Shown: piece after piece, positions 1 to 9,300 of the stretch
Layout of the letters: every line of letters begins with the position of its first letter
Position numbering within the stretch: the stretch's first letter is position 1
NCBI GenBank assembly: GCA_016716065.1
Contig: JADJXA010000004.1
Coordinates: 395,668 to 459,667, forward strand
Length of the DNA stretch: 64,000 nt
Source of the DNA: Candidatus Leptovillus gracilis
Lineage (GTDB): Bacteria; Chloroflexota; Anaerolineae; Promineifilales; Promineifilaceae
Direction: 5' to 3'
The notes under the pieces: model-generated
The model's database searches: none
Told to the model about the DNA's origin: nothing
What the model saw: the letters and a program-made list of their open reading frames with translations, nothing else
Program-made: the position numbers and the translations under genes

Positions 1-161
1 ACGATGGCGGCGCGGTCTGCGTTCCCGGTTACGCGCAGCGTTTCGGTGGTGAAGTTAAGCTGGCAGCTTTCGATGCCAGCCAGCCGGGCAACACCTTTTT
101 CCACGCTGCGGGCGCAGTCGGCGCAGTCCATGCCGGTGATTTGGAAAGTTTGTTCGGTCAT
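1..161 (-). CDS. Heavy-metal-associated domain, N-terminus of a probable P-type metal ATPase (partial)
   Basis: Only the first 53 codons lie in the window; the gene runs off the left edge. The start ATG (159-161 on the minus strand) has AGGAGT just upstream. The protein opens with MTEQTFQITGMDCADCARSV. The GMDCxxC motif is the metal-binding loop of an HMA domain, in which the two cysteines bind a soft metal ion. HMA domains of this form most often begin Cd/Zn/Pb- or Cu-exporting P1B-type ATPases, but a stand-alone metallochaperone would look the same over this stretch. The HMA call is secure; the ATPase call is inference. Confidence 0.7.
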   Translation of the reverse strand, partial: MTEQTFQITGMDCADCARSVEKGVARLAGIESCQLNFTTETLRVTGNADRAAI

Positions 162-215
162 AGGACTCCTACGAGACCCGAAGGTTCTTTAAAACCCTTT
201 GGGTCTGCCTGCACC

Positions 216-2447
216 TTAACCCATCTGCGTAACAGCCAGATTGAGGATGGTGTAATAGGCGCGATAGGCCCAAGCGGGCCAGCCGCTGCCAGGCAGCACG
301 GGCGGAAAGGTAGATGCGCCCGGCTCGTCGAAGCGGTTGCCGCTGCCCTGCCCGTCCCAGATCACATCTGCGCCAGGGATACCCAACTCGGCCAATGCCG
401 CAGCCGGGTAACGGCCGTTGGCGCTAAACGTATTGCCATGCACCCACACGTTCTCCGAGCGCGGCCCTACGTCTACTTCGTTCATGTTAAAGCCGCCAGA
501 GCGCTCCAGGCCAAAGACGGCCACACCCACACTGTCGTTGCCGCTGAGCGTGTTGCCGGTTACTTCGGCGTTGTCGGTCGCCAACAGCAGGATGCCTGTG
601 CCCACCGGGGCGATGCGGGCAAAACCGCCGGGGGCAAAATTCTCCAGGTTGTTATTCTCGACCACGTTGTCAAAAACGCGGGTGTCGGCCGAGATTTTAG
701 AGGTCAGCTGCGGCAGTAAGACGATGAGGATGCCCAGGGTGTTGTCGTGGACGTAGTTGTTGTACACCTGGCCGTTGAGGGTGTTTTCCAGCTCGATGCC
801 CAGAACATTGCCGTAGGCTTCGCTGTCGCGCACGATCACATTTTCGCACTGCCCGGCGTAGATGCCAGCGTCGTCTACGCCAGTGACCACGACCCGTTCG
901 ATGAGTACGTCGGTGCTTTGTACGGGGTAAACGCCATAGGTTCCCACATTTTCGGCAAAAATGTCATGGAAATGCACGCCGGTGACGCCTTCCACCAGGA
1001 TGCCGTTGTCGGTGTAGTTGCGCGTGTGCAGGTGGCTGACGGTGAAGTTGTTGCCGGAGGCCAACACGCCTTCGGGCAGCAGACCTTCCCCATCCAGAAT
1101 GGGGTAATCGCCAGCTTCGTTGGGTCGGCCGCGCAGGGTGAAATCGCTGATGTCTATGACGACGCGCTCGTGGTAGACGCCATAAGGGATTTCTACGGTG
1201 TCGCCAGGGCGGGCGCGGTCTACGGCCGTTTGAATGCTCTCCCCGGCCGCCACCTGAATTGTCTGCGGCGCGCGCTCGGCGATGGCTGGCTCACCGCCGC
1301 CGATGTTGTAGCTGGCGGCCACATCGCGCATGGGATTGGCGCTGGCCGGGATGACAGGCAGGCCGGAAGGCACGGCCGTTACCGGCTGCGGCAGCCCACT
1401 CTCGTCGGTTAGAGCCATCAAGAAGGCTACCAGATCGGCGCGTTCCTGCTCGTTCAGGGTGAAGCCCTGCACAAACACATCTATGTTGTCACGGCCGTGG
1501 GCGCGGCCGCCGCCCTCGGCGTAGAAATCCACCACTTCGGCCAGGGTCGCCAGCGAACCATCGTGCATGTAAGGGGCGCTGAGGGCGATATTGCGCAGCG
1601 TGGGCACTTTAAACGCGCCGTTCAAGCCATCGGCCACCACGCCGGCGCGGCCTGGGTCGTCGCTGGGTACGCCGACGACGCGGAAGGTGTCGCTGGCAAA
1701 GGTAGGGGCGTTGTGGCATTCAAAGCAGCGCGTGGCCCCGGAGCGGAAGAGAGCCAACCCGCGCCGCTGCTGCGCCGTCAGGGCGTCGAAGTCGCCGGCG
1801 GCGTAGCGGTCGAAGGGGCTGTTTTGGCTGAGCAGGCTGCGTTGGAAGGCGGCCAGGGCGCGCCCCACGTTGTCGTAGGTCAGGCCATCGGTGAAGGCGG
1901 CGGCGAAGCGCTGTTGGTATTCAGGGATGGCCGCCAGTTCAGACACCAGGGCGGCGGTGTTGCTGACACCCATTTCGTTGGCGTGGGTGAGGGGGAAGTG
2001 GGATTGGGCTTCGAGGGAGGTTTCACGGCCGTCCCAAAACAGCGCTTGCGCGTAGGCGACATTCCACAGAGTGGGGGCGCTGCGGGCTAGCGGCGTTCCA
2101 TCGAGGCCGAGGGGTTGGGCACGGCCGTCGCTGAAACCCCAATCGGGGTTGTGGCAGGTGGCGCAGGCCATTTCGTTATTCTCGGAGAGCGCGGGGTCGA
2201 AGAAGAGCAGTTGGCCCAGGGCCACTTTTTCCGGCGTAGAGGGATTGTCGGCCGGTTCATTGCTGGCGGGGAAGGCGCGCTGTAGGCCAGAGTAGGAGGG
2301 CAGCACGCTTTTAGAACCAGCGCCATGATTGGCGCGCACGTCGGGATCGGTGGCGATAGGCACGGCGGCGGCGGCGACAATGGCAATGAGCAGTAAGGCG
2401 GCGATGACCGCCAGGATGATACCGAACCACTTGGCTGCTTTTTTCAT
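216..2447 (-). CDS. Di-haem cytochrome c peroxidase fused to a right-handed beta-helix domain
   Basis: 743 residues from an ATG with a strong AGGAGG site; a longer reading from further upstream lacks a better signal. Residues 8-32 form one membrane or signal segment, so the rest should lie outside the cytoplasm. Residues 60-350 match the MauG/CcpA di-haem peroxidase family: haem-binding CATCH at 95-99 and CFECH at 241-245, plus the family sequences TLWNVAYAQALFWDGRE and VPTLRNIALSAPYMHDGS. From about 397 the protein becomes a PbH1/NosD-like parallel beta-helix (IQVAAGESIQTAVDRARPGD, then repeated turns with N-V-N patterns) to about 690. A small c-type cytochrome lies just downstream on the same strand and could be its redox partner. 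Peroxidases of this family usually have 300-400 residues, so the C-terminal half is an extra module. Its ligand is unknown. Confidence 0.85.
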   Translation of the reverse strand: MKKAAKWFGIILAVIAALLLIAIVAAAAVPIATDPDVRANHGAGSKSVLPSYSGLQRAFPASNEPADNPSTPEKVALGQLLFFDPALSENNEMACATCHNPDWGFSDGRAQPLGLDGTPLARSAPTLWNVAYAQALFWDGRETSLEAQSHFPLTHANEMGVSNTAALVSELAAIPEYQQRFAAAFTDGLTYDNVGRALAAFQRSLLSQNSPFDRYAAGDFDALTAQQRRGLALFRSGATRCFECHNAPTFASDTFRVVGVPSDDPGRAGVVADGLNGAFKVPTLRNIALSAPYMHDGSLATLAEVVDFYAEGGGRAHGRDNIDVFVQGFTLNEQERADLVAFLMALTDESGLPQPVTAVPSGLPVIPASANPMRDVAASYNIGGGEPAIAERAPQTIQVAAGESIQTAVDRARPGDTVEIPYGVYHERVVIDISDFTLRGRPNEAGDYPILDGEGLLPEGVLASGNNFTVSHLHTRNYTDNGILVEGVTGVHFHDIFAENVGTYGVYPVQSTDVLIERVVVTGVDDAGIYAGQCENVIVRDSEAYGNVLGIELENTLNGQVYNNYVHDNTLGILIVLLPQLTSKISADTRVFDNVVENNNLENFAPGGFARIAPVGTGILLLATDNAEVTGNTLSGNDSVGVAVFGLERSGGFNMNEVDVGPRSENVWVHGNTFSANGRYPAAALAELGIPGADVIWDGQGSGNRFDEPGASTFPPVLPGSGWPAWAYRAYYTILNLAVTQMG

Positions 2448-2473
2448 GTTTCCTCCTACGGGAAAGGGTTTAT

Positions 2474-2527
2474 GACAGAGACAAAGAGACAAAGAGACAA
2501 GGAGACCAAGAGACCAAGAGACAAAGG
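2474..2527. repeat. Short-word tandem repeat (gagacaaa-like)
   Basis: Imperfect tandem copies of a 7-8 nt word (agagacaaag / gagaccaa) fill most of the gap between the peroxidase start and the cytochrome c gene. No opposite arm is present, so this looks like one half of the word-repeat hairpins found elsewhere in the window. Confidence 0.6.
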
Positions 2528-2538
2528 GAATTCGTGTT

Positions 2539-2916
2539 TTATTCCATTGTCAGCAGGTAGGCGACGAGGGCGTCCAGGTCTTCGCCGGTGATGGTTTTGC
2601 CGAAGGTGGTGGGCATCAGCTGGGCGTAGCCGGGCACAGTGTAAGCGCTGGGATTGAGAACGGCCGTGTAGATATAGGTGCGAGCGTCCTGGCCGTCTAC
2701 GCGGTCGGCGGCGTGAGTGGCGATGCCGTGCAGGGAAGGGCCGACAATAGTCAGGTCGGGTTGGAGGCTGTGGCAGGCGCCGCAGTGGGTCTGAAATACT
2801 TTCTGGCCTTGGGCCAGTTGGGGGGGAAGGGTAGGCGTGGCTGATGGAGGGTCGGCGGTGGCGCAGCCAACCAGACAAAAAAACAGGATGATGGGAATGA
2901 TCGCTCTTGTTAGCAA
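2539..2916 (-). CDS. Lipoprotein c-type cytochrome (mono-haem)
   Basis: A small exported cytochrome c. The N-terminus is a lipoprotein signal (LTRAIIPIILFFCLVGC, lipobox LVGC). A single haem site CGACH follows, then a cytochrome c fold ending in LDALVAYLLTME, with MPTTFGK as a possible Met axial ligand region. The reading frame is open up to 3081, but that start would overlap the divergent gene at 3035. The TTG at 2914-2916 directly before the signal peptide is therefore preferred, giving 125 residues; this start is uncertain because no clear ribosome site precedes it. It probably passes electrons to or from the adjacent di-haem peroxidase, which is transcribed from the same strand 91 nt downstream. 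Confidence 0.75.
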   Translation of the reverse strand: MLTRAIIPIILFFCLVGCATADPPSATPTLPPQLAQGQKVFQTHCGACHSLQPDLTIVGPSLHGIATHAADRVDGQDARTYIYTAVLNPSAYTVPGYAQLMPTTFGKTITGEDLDALVAYLLTME

Positions 2917-3034
2917 ATAGATTTTTACCAGTTGATGAGATGGGCGAAATTGTAAAGGAAACGGCCGTTTCCGGCAAGATGCCCCCTTTGATGATACAGT
3001 AGCCGACGTCTGGTGTTGCCGATGTGGAGGTTGT

Positions 3035-3292
3035 ATGGCAGACGATGAAAAGAATGAGGCACGGCCGTTAGCCACCAACATGCGCCGTTACCGCAAGGAA
3101 AGCGACAAACGGCTGCTGGCGCTGGTAATTTTTATGCTGGTGGTGGTTGGCGGCGGGCTGATTGGGCTGATTTTTGGCTGGGAGGCGATGGCAGCGGCCG
3201 TGCCCTGCCTGCTGGCTGGCGCGTTCCTCATCCTGGTTCCCTGGGGGCTGCTGACCCTGGCCGAACGATGGCGCAGTCGGATGGAACTATAG
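3035..3292 (+). CDS. Small two-helix membrane protein, function unknown
   Basis: 85 residues with a plausible ribosome site (tggaggttgt before ATG). A charged N-terminus of about 25 residues (MADDEKNEARPLATNMRRYR) is followed by two hydrophobic helices, roughly residues 28-48 and 52-72, and a short basic tail. It is divergent from the cytochrome c gene and convergent with the beta-propeller lipoprotein gene. No family was recognised. The overall shape (acidic/basic head, two helices) suggests a small inner-membrane protein. Confidence 0.6.
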   Translation: MADDEKNEARPLATNMRRYRKESDKRLLALVIFMLVVVGGGLIGLIFGWEAMAAAVPCLLAGAFLILVPWGLLTLAERWRSRMEL

Positions 3293-3385
3293 TGCCTTAT
3301 GAACCAACTCCTTGCACAGTGAGCAAGAATATTTGATAACTCTTTTTGGTTCTGGCTTGTCCGGGTTAGGGTCGGATGGGTGGCC

Positions 3386-4954
3386 TTAGGGCAGCCAGGT
3401 AAGACTGTGCGCCCAGCGGCCAACGGCCGTACTCAACTCCCACAACGCGCCATTGGCCGGGGACAACGCGCCATTGGCCGGGGACAACGCGCCATTGGCC
3501 GGGGCGTAATAGAGCCACCCCTCGTGGGCGATGGCCGCCCCGGCCCCATCGGGCGCCCAGGCGATTTCCGGCGCGAACAGGGCCGCCGGCACGGCGTTGA
3601 TGCGCTCGGCCGGTTCGTTAAAAGCGATGCGCCGGAACAAGCCGGCGCCTGGCGCGCCATTCTCAGCCAACAAACCGTAACCAAAACGGCCGTCGGCCCA
3701 ATGAACCGGCGCTGTCGGATGAATAACATCGGTAGACAAAACCACCGATTCGTCACGCTGCACCTGTCCGGCGTCCACATTTACCCGCCACGTCTCGCCC
3801 AGGGCCGGTCCATTGGCCGTCTCCGCCCGAACCATAAACAGCCGGTCATCCTGCATCCAGGTCACTTCGGCGTATAACGGATCGGCGTATTGCAAGGTGT
3901 GGGGAATGAGCATGAGTTGTTTGCTGGGCACGTCGAAGATGGCCTGCTGCCCCCCTTCGATGCCGGCGCCCAACCAGAGCAGCAGCCAACGGCCGTTTTT
4001 GGCCCAGGAAATGGGTCCAAAAAAGCGACCAAACTGTGAACCATCGTCGCCAGCCGCCAGGAGTTCCGGCCGACTGGCCGACACATTGTAAAGCAGCAGC
4101 CCGCGCTCATCGCCAAACACAAAAAAATTGTTGTCCTGATGCCAGACGGGCGACTGGCACAGGCCATCACAGGTGTCCACCTGCCTGGGGGGCGCGGCCG
4201 CCTCAGTGTCCATCACATAAAGCTGGCCGTAGACGCGCGCATCGGTCACGGCCTGGGTGGCGCCGTCCCCCAGACTGAGCGCGCCAAACGCGGCGCGACG
4301 GCCGTCTGGCGACAGGGTAAATGTGGGCGTGGACAGGTCGTTGACGGCCGTAGCCAGCACCCGTCGACTGCCCGTCTCCAAATCCAGGTAGATCAACTCG
4401 TAGGTATACAGGGTTGTGGTGATGGCTGCTGCCGTGTTGGCGATGTTAGCGCTGTGCGTCAGCCGGGCGACAAGGGCGCGACGGCCGTCCTGACTAAGGT
4501 CATAACTGGTCACATCCCCCACAATCAGCGGCTGCCCCGCCGCTCGTTTCTGGCCGTCGGCGGTTTCATCGCCGCCAGGCAGCAGCGTGACCACCTGGCG
4601 CGCACCGGCTTGCCAGCGCTTTAAGGCCCCGTCGGCGATGAACAACAAGTCGTGGGTGGTGGCAGGCAAACTATCCACCGCCACCGGCTGCGATTGGCTG
4701 TCGGCCGGTTGGCTGGCCGAGGTAGCGGTAGGGGCCAGGGTGGGCGTTTCAAAGGGGGTGGGTGAGGAAGCGGCGGCGGCCGTTTCCACTGCCGGGTTGT
4801 TGGTAACGGCCGTTGGCTGCCCTTCGCTGATGATGGCCGGGGGCAGATTAACTGACGTCGGTGGCGGCGACAGTGTGACCGACGTTTCCTGGCGGCCACA
4901 GGCCGATAAGAAGAGCAGCGCGATGCCTGCCAGAAGAAAATATCCACGAGTCAT
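3386..4954 (-). CDS. Beta-propeller lipoprotein (TolB/WD40-like)
   Basis: 522 residues from the ATG at 4952-4954; a longer open frame upstream is not needed because this start leads directly into a lipoprotein signal, MTRGYFLLAGIALLFLSAC (lipobox LSAC). After a Pro/Thr/Ser-rich linker (about 25-110) the protein holds repeated blades of the TolB/dipeptidyl-peptidase type: DLSQDGRRALVARL, TLSPDGRRAAFGALSLG, VWHQDNNFFVFG, SWAKNGRWLLLW, TWMQDDRLFMVRA, IAWAPDGAGAAIAHEG. It should be anchored on the outer face of the membrane. Near the C-terminus a seven-residue unit (NGALSPA) is tandemly repeated; see the repeat at 3442-3504. The lycopene cyclase gene lies 44 nt upstream on the same strand. Its substrate or role is unknown. 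Confidence 0.75.
   Translation of the reverse strand: MTRGYFLLAGIALLFLSACGRQETSVTLSPPPTSVNLPPAIISEGQPTAVTNNPAVETAAAASSPTPFETPTLAPTATSASQPADSQSQPVAVDSLPATTHDLLFIADGALKRWQAGARQVVTLLPGGDETADGQKRAAGQPLIVGDVTSYDLSQDGRRALVARLTHSANIANTAAAITTTLYTYELIYLDLETGSRRVLATAVNDLSTPTFTLSPDGRRAAFGALSLGDGATQAVTDARVYGQLYVMDTEAAAPPRQVDTCDGLCQSPVWHQDNNFFVFGDERGLLLYNVSASRPELLAAGDDGSQFGRFFGPISWAKNGRWLLLWLGAGIEGGQQAIFDVPSKQLMLIPHTLQYADPLYAEVTWMQDDRLFMVRAETANGPALGETWRVNVDAGQVQRDESVVLSTDVIHPTAPVHWADGRFGYGLLAENGAPGAGLFRRIAFNEPAERINAVPAALFAPEIAWAPDGAGAAIAHEGWLYYAPANGALSPANGALSPANGALWELSTAVGRWAHSLTWLP
3442..3504. repeat. Three exact 21-bp tandem copies inside a coding region
   Basis: The unit acaacgcgccattggccgggg occurs three times without mismatch at 3442-3462, 3463-3483 and 3484-3504. 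Because it is 21 bp it preserves frame and adds a seven-residue repeat (NGALSPA) to the lipoprotein. This is a typical slippage-prone minisatellite. Confidence 0.9.
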
Positions 4955-4998
4955 AGTCAACAATCCCTCATATTCTTGGCGGCGATGGCCCCTGCCTC

Positions 4999-6252
4999 TC
5001 ACGCCGGTTGGCCGCGCAGCGCGTGCCACAACAATCCCCCGGCGCTGCCCACGCCAGACAACAGCGAACGTCGCACAGGGTTCGACGTTTGCACAAACAG
5101 GCCCAGCATCGCCTGCAAAACCTCATTGGTATTGAGCGAATTAGACAAATAACCGGCCCATTGTGGTTGAGGCATGTCAAAAAACGCGGCAAAAAAGTGC
5201 TGGATTTGTTTGTCGTTGAAACGCAGCAGGGTAGCCAGACCATAGAGATAGATGTTGTGTCGGCGAATGCGGTCCACCGGCCACAAGGCGTGCCAGGCGG
5301 CTTGCGCCACGTCGCCTGGCGTGCTGCGCGGTGCGTCTAAGGCTGTGGCAATCACCTGGGCCAACTCCGGGGCATAACGCATGGCCGCGCCCACCTGATA
5401 GCCGGAGGCCGGGTGTACCAGGCTGGCCGCGCCGCCATAACCCATCACCGGTTGGTTCAGGTAGGGCATGGGCAAATTCATGGGGAACAGGCAGTGTTCC
5501 ACATGCTGCACCTCGGTTACAGCGATGCCCCGATGGGCCAATCGCTGCTCCAGGCGGCGCTGCAACACATCGTAGGCCACGGCCGGATAACTAGCCAGTG
5601 AGGTTTCTTCAACGAAATAAAGGTCATCGCCCAAATCCATGGCGTATAAGAAGGTGGGCGGCGCTTCTTTTTCTGTGGGCGACAGGTGGTTGGAACGAAA
5701 GTCCATCAGCACCATTTGTTGGCGGCGGACGGGGGGGCGGGAAAAGCGGCCGACGATGCCATAGGCGGCCTGCATCGCTACGTCTGGTTTGTACGGCCGT
5801 TGCACAAACACCGGGTGATGGCCGCTGGCGTCAATCACCAGGCGGGCGTTCACGGCACGGCCGTCGGCCAGCGTCACCTGTGAATGGGTGGGTGTATGGC
5901 TCAACTCTGCCGCCCGTCCACGAAACCAGTGCATCCCGGCCTGCTGGCTGCGGTTCAGGAAGTGGGCCTGCACGGTGTTGTTGTTCAGCAAGCCATAGAT
6001 GCGGTGGAGGGGGATTTCACGGCCGTTGGCATACACCGTGCAATCCTGCCATTGGTGGCTCAGCCAATCGGGCGACAGGCCCGGCGCGTCCAGTTCATCG
6101 CGCCAGATACCAAAGGTGTTGATCCAGGGAGTGGCCGGGTCGTCGGGCGTCAGACCGCCCACCGTCAGGCCCAGGTCGCCTAGCGCGGCGGCCAACGCCA
6201 CCCCACCCGGTCCTGCGCCAATAATCAAAGCATCAAATGGTTTAGAAGGCAT
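4999..6252 (-). CDS. crtL: Lycopene beta-cyclase, CrtL (plant/cyanobacterial) type
   Basis: 417-residue FAD/NAD(P)-dependent enzyme that should cyclise the ends of lycopene to beta-rings. An N-terminal Rossmann motif IIGAGPGGVALAA (residues 10-22) binds FAD. CrtL-family signatures follow: NTFGIWRDELD (45-55, compare NNYGVWxDEF in plant enzymes), DASG (141-144), FLYAMDLGDDLYFVEETSLA (201-220) and GYGGAASLVHPASGY (271-285, the conserved GxGGxAxxVHPxxGY block). The length fits the family. No other carotenoid gene lies next to it in the window. A related flavoprotein with another substrate is possible but less likely, given how many CrtL blocks are present. No strong ribosome site precedes the ATG. 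Confidence 0.85.
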   Translation of the reverse strand: MPSKPFDALIIGAGPGGVALAAALGDLGLTVGGLTPDDPATPWINTFGIWRDELDAPGLSPDWLSHQWQDCTVYANGREIPLHRIYGLLNNNTVQAHFLNRSQQAGMHWFRGRAAELSHTPTHSQVTLADGRAVNARLVIDASGHHPVFVQRPYKPDVAMQAAYGIVGRFSRPPVRRQQMVLMDFRSNHLSPTEKEAPPTFLYAMDLGDDLYFVEETSLASYPAVAYDVLQRRLEQRLAHRGIAVTEVQHVEHCLFPMNLPMPYLNQPVMGYGGAASLVHPASGYQVGAAMRYAPELAQVIATALDAPRSTPGDVAQAAWHALWPVDRIRRHNIYLYGLATLLRFNDKQIQHFFAAFFDMPQPQWAGYLSNSLNTNEVLQAMLGLFVQTSNPVRRSLLSGVGSAGGLLWHALRGQPA

Positions 6253-6279
6253 CTTGTTTTACCAACCAGATCTCTAGTG

Positions 6280-6363
6280 CCCGTATTCCGTATTCGGTAT
6301 TCCGTATGGCGGCATCTCTGGCAAAGGCCATCGGAAAACCGCATACGGACTTCGGTTTACGGC
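6280..6363. repeat. Word-repeat hairpin (ccgtattc words) between crtL and the STAND gene
   Basis: Tandem ccgtattc/cggtattc words run into tccgtatggcgg (6301-6312), which pairs with ccgcatacgga (6339-6349) with one extra base. It lies between the stop of the STAND NTPase gene and the start of crtL. The same word set recurs at 34762-34789. Confidence 0.6.
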
Positions 6364-6369
6364 TGCAAG

Positions 6370-9300
6370 TTAATTTTCAACCGTCAGGCAGACCTCGCCG
6401 CGCAGGTATTGTTCGCATTCGCGGGTGGTCATGGGGCGGGTGATGCGTTCCAGGGCGCGTTCAAGCAGGGCGTCTATTGGATTGAGGGCGTTGATTTGCG
6501 CCGTGCCATCGGCGCTGGCGGTAGCCAGGCGCGCGCCATCTGGGCTGAAGACAACGCTGTTCACCGGAGCCGTATGGCCCAGCAAGGTTCGCAGCACCTG
6601 GCCGGTCTGGGTGTTCCATAATTTGGCCGTGCGATCGGCGCTGGTGGTAGCCAGACGCGCCCCGCCGGGGCTGAAGGCCACGCTGAGGACCGGCCCGGTA
6701 TGTCCAGACAATGTGCGCAGCAGATCGCCGCTGCCCAGGTCCCAAATTTTGGCTGCGCCATCGCCACCGGCCGTCGCCAGCCGACGGCCGTCGCCGCTGA
6801 AAGCAATGCCGTTAATCGGGCCATTGTGGCCAGACAACGTGAGGATTGGTTCGCCGGTCGCGGCATCCCAGATAACTACCTGGCCGCTTACGTCGGCCAG
6901 GGCTATCTGTGTCTGATCCGGGCTGTAGATGGCGGTGGTAACGGCCGTGTCGTGGCTAAAGGTCTGCAACAAGTCACCGGTGGCCGCATTCCACACCCGT
7001 ACCCGGCCATCTTCGCTGGCGGTCAGCAGGCGCGCACCGCTGGCGTCGAAGACCACCCAGGATACAAGCCCTTCGTGGGGCAGCACCGGCAGGCGCAGTG
7101 TTCCATTCTCCAAATCCCACAGGCGGGCATAATAATCGGAACTGCCGGTAGCCAACAGCTTGCCATCCGGGCTAAAGGCGACGCTTTCGACGGCGGCGTT
7201 GTGGTTGCCCAGGGCGTACAACACTTCGCCGCTGGTCGCGTCCCATACTCTGGCGGTGCGGTCGTCGCTGGCAGTGGCTACCAGACGGCCGTCGGCGCTA
7301 TACACCACGGCGTTCACCGGCCGGCGGTGGCGCGACAGCACCATCACGTCCAGACCGGCTTCAGAATTCCAGATGCGCGCCGTGCTGTCCTGGCTGGCGG
7401 TGGCGACCTGGCTGCTGTCTGGGCTGAAAGCCACCGCCGAGACGGCGCCGTTGTGGCCGGACAGGGTGTAAAGTGTCTGGCCGGTGGCGGCGTCCCACAC
7501 TTTGGCTGTGCCGTCGCCGCTGGCGGTAGCCATCAGACGGCCGTCGGCGCTGTAGGCGACGTCGAACACCAGGCTGGCGTGGCCGATCAGGTTAAACAGC
7601 AGCCCTTCGTTGGCAAAATCCCAAACGCGGGAGACGCCATCATTGTAGCCGGTGATGACGTGGGTTCCGTCTGGACTAAAGGCCACGGCGTTGGCAGGGG
7701 CGGGGTCTTCTGGGTAGGGATTGGCTGAGTAGACAGGGGAGCCGTTTTCCATGTTCCAGATGATGGTACGGCCGTCATCGCCGGCCGAAGCCAGATACGT
7801 ACCGCTGGCGTTAAAGACGGCCGCTTGCACGGGCGCGTCGTGGCCGCGCAGGTTATAGATGGCGCGCCGCGCCTGGGTATCCCAGACGCGCACATTGGCG
7901 TTGGCGTTGGCTGCCGCCAGCCGCACGTTGTCCGGGGCAAAAGCGACGCTGTTCACGGCGCCGTCGTTGCCATTGATCACCGCCGCTCGTTCGCCTGTGT
8001 CCAGGTTACGCACGACGATAAAGCCGTCATCGCCGCCAGAGGCCAGCAGTCGGCTGTTCGGGCTGAATGCCAACCCGTTGACCACGCGGCTGTGGTCGCT
8101 GAAGGTGCGCAGTTCGCGGCCGCTTTGGGCGTCCCATAGTTTGACGGTGTTGTCGTAGCTGGCTGTAGCCAGGTAACGGCCGTCTGGACTAAAAGCGACG
8201 TCGCTTAACCAGTCGGTGTGGCCGGACAGGGTAAGCTGCAACTGGGAGGCTTGCAGGGCGCGGTAGAGGGCGTCTTCGGCTTCGGCGGCGGCTGTGCCGT
8301 CTATGGGCAGGGTGCGGTTGACCGCTTCGATGGCTAACAACAGGCCCAATTGCGGGTCGCTGGTGAGTTGGTCTATGGCGGCGGCGGCCAGTTCGCGGGC
8401 AGTAGCCAGGCGGGTCTGAGCTTCGGCTTCGCGGGCGTTGGCTTCGGCCTGGGCGGCGCTGGCCTCGGCCAGGGCGGCGCTGGCAACGGCCGTCGCGCGG
8501 GCCAGTTCGGCTTCGGCGGCGCTTTGTTCGGCCACGTCGCGCTGCTCGCGGGCGTTGGCTTCGGCGGTGGCGCGCAGGCTGGCGTCTTCCTGGGCGGCGA
8601 ATTGGGCAGATACGGCCGTAGCCGCACTGGATTCGGCTTCCCGGCGTAGGGTCTCGGCGATGGTGGCGTTATCCCGCGCGGTGGCCGCATTTTGCGCGGC
8701 GACCGCGCCGTTACGCGCCGCCCAAAACGCCGACACCAGAGCGACCACAAAGATCAACGCCAGGGCGATGGAGACGCGCGCCAGCCGCCGGGCAGCCCGA
8801 TCGCTTTCGCTGGCGCGCTGCCGTTCAGCTTCGGCCAGGGCGCGCGCCTGCTCCAATTCACGCATCTGGCGGGTTTCGCGTTCTAGCTGTTCTTTGTGGG
8901 CGGCCGTTTCACTGGCTTCCACAAACATTGCTTCCAGGGGGGTTAAGTCAGGATATTGCAGCGCTTCTTCTAACAAAACGCCACGCAGCAAAACGCTGGA
9001 CGGCCGTCCGAGTGTGTGCCATTGTTCGGCGGTGGTCGCCAGCCGCAGCCGTTGGCGCTGGGCTACACGCGATTCTTCAATCCAACCCACCAGTCGCGGC
9101 CAGATGCGCACCAGCGATTCATGCGCCAGACTCAGTTGATCATCGTCGGCGCTGGTTCCGGTAATGCGGCGGACCAGGTGCGCGCCGAGCAGTTGGTCAA
9201 TCACCCCCTCGATTTGCACCTGGGGTTTGTCTATTTTGGGGTAGAGCGCGGCCAGCAAAACGCGGTCGCTGGTGATGTGCTGCTCAACGGTGGGGCGCAC

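Noticed and set aside
3442..3504. CRISPR array
   Set aside because: The three repeats are contiguous 21-bp units without spacers and lie inside a coding frame. No cas genes are present.
6461..9139. Several 90-340-codon plus-strand frames inside the STAND gene
   Set aside because: WD40 repeats and Ala-rich coiled coil generate periodic open antisense frames; none has a ribosome site or family pattern.
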